Shown piece by piece: positions 63,253-64,000 of a stretch of DNA of 64,000 bases; within the stretch, counting starts at the first letter, position 1, and each line of letters begins with the position of its first letter. The translations under genes and the position numbers were made by a program. This DNA is from Pelodiscus sinensis. Its lineage: Eukaryota > Chordata > Testudines > Trionychidae. The notes below the pieces were generated by a model. It worked only from the letters and a program-made list of their open reading frames with translations. It had not been told where the DNA came from and ran no database searches. The DNA is taken from positions 4,712,001 through 4,776,000 of the forward strand of contig NC_134714.1 of assembly GCF_049634645.1 (NCBI RefSeq), written 5' to 3'.

Positions 63253-63745
63253 CTATCCAGTCCTTTTCTGCTGAACTGCTACTTAGCCATTCAGTCCCAG
63301 CCTGTAGCAATGCTTGGGATTCTTCCATGCCAAGGGCAGGACTCTGCACTTGTCCTTGTTGAACCTCATTCGATATTTTTTGGCCCAATCCTCTAATCTG
63401 TCCAGGTTACTCTGGAACCTATCCCTGTCCTGCAGCGTATCTACCTCTCCCTCAGTTTAGTGTCATCTGTAAACCTGCTGAAGGTGCAACCCATCCCCTC
63501 ATCCAGGTCATTAATAAAGATGTTGAACAAAACCAGCTGTAGAACTGATCCTTGGGGCACTCCGCTAGAAACCAACCATCAACCAGCTATCGAACCAGTT
63601 CACTGTCCATTGGGTATGACAATCTATCCAGCTTTCTATCCACCTTACCATATATGTATCCAATCCATACTCTCTTAACTTGCTGGCAAGAATATTGTGG
63701 GAGACCATATCAAAAGCTTTGCTAAGGTCAAGATATATCGCAAGC
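63253..63745 (-). pseudogene. CR1 LINE reverse-transcriptase remnant (antisense)
   Basis: In its own direction it starts with YLDLSKAFDMVSHNIL, ASKLREYGLDTYMVRWIESW (the RT motif-A block), then non-coding-like antisense of 'ggggatgggttgcacc' and ends with EKD-type sequence near 63260. Several stops. Truncated at both ends. Confidence 0.85.
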
Positions 63746-64000
63746 TTCGCCAAGCTTCTATGCAGAACACAAATCGGTCATAGCCAACAATTGGAGTCGG
63801 GGGCCAGAACACATGGGAAATGTCTTCACCAATTTGACCGGCTCAAAGAGTGAGAAATAGTTTGGAAGCTTGCAAGGGTGTGGCAGCCCAGCATGGAGAA
63901 AGCAAATGTGAGCTCCGGTGCTAGAAGGGGTCAAAATGAAAAGTAGCTGCCTGCTTCCTATGTCATCGGAAAAAAAGAAACCAGGATTATTCCTGCCCCA
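63746..64000. other. No recognised feature
   Basis: The last 255 bp of the window hold no recognisable element. Confidence 0.35.

Overview
The window looks like vertebrate, non-coding, repeat-dense DNA, most probably from a turtle and perhaps a soft-shelled turtle. The reasons are CR1 LINE tails ending in ATTCTATGA-type or ATGTTCTTA-type repeats, a Penelope-like retroelement with a GIY-YIG domain, and a very large population of short palindromic DNA transposons opening GGGTATGTCTACACTAC or close variants. The turtle call rests on remembered family resemblance. I found no host protein-coding exon, tRNA, rRNA, operon or CRISPR array. The only convincing coding sequences belong to transposable elements, and the many other short open frames fall in repeats or anonymous DNA.

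Layout. 1-10 kb: a CR1 tail, a TTTTCCGGAAAA-type MITE, a 30-bp minisatellite, a Tc1/mariner-like MITE containing a second MITE, and a CR1 copy split by a palindromic MITE. 10-25 kb: the densest MITE district, with at least eight families, several nested in one another, plus CR1 and hAT-like insertions and a GC-rich anonymous block (15-17.4 kb). 26-31 kb: two Penelope-like copies head to head, forming an inverted repeat with 2,035-bp arms and a 33-bp spacer, flanked by a 13-bp direct repeat and followed by a third partial copy. 31-42 kb: more MITEs, two larger Harbinger-like fragments (one with a relic that may be a Myb/SANT-like domain), and Penelope relics. 42-64 kb: long antisense CR1 copies, further MITEs, two small hAT/Penelope mini-insertions with clear target duplications, and single-copy AT-rich stretches that may be conserved non-coding DNA.

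How the parts relate. The MITEs share outer ends and a 3-bp target duplication (15 exact cases read by eye), but each family has its own short self-complementary word repeated through its arms: TTCGAA, TTTTCCGGAAAA, TTGTCGACAA, CTTGCGCAAG, CTTTCGAAAG or TATTTCGAAATA. Many also carry one shared hairpin module, GTAAACCTCAT...ATGAGGAATAA. This modular MITE superfamily and the near-perfect Penelope palindrome are the two most unusual things here. By hand estimate, MITEs cover about a fifth of the window, CR1 about an eighth and Penelope about 8 percent.
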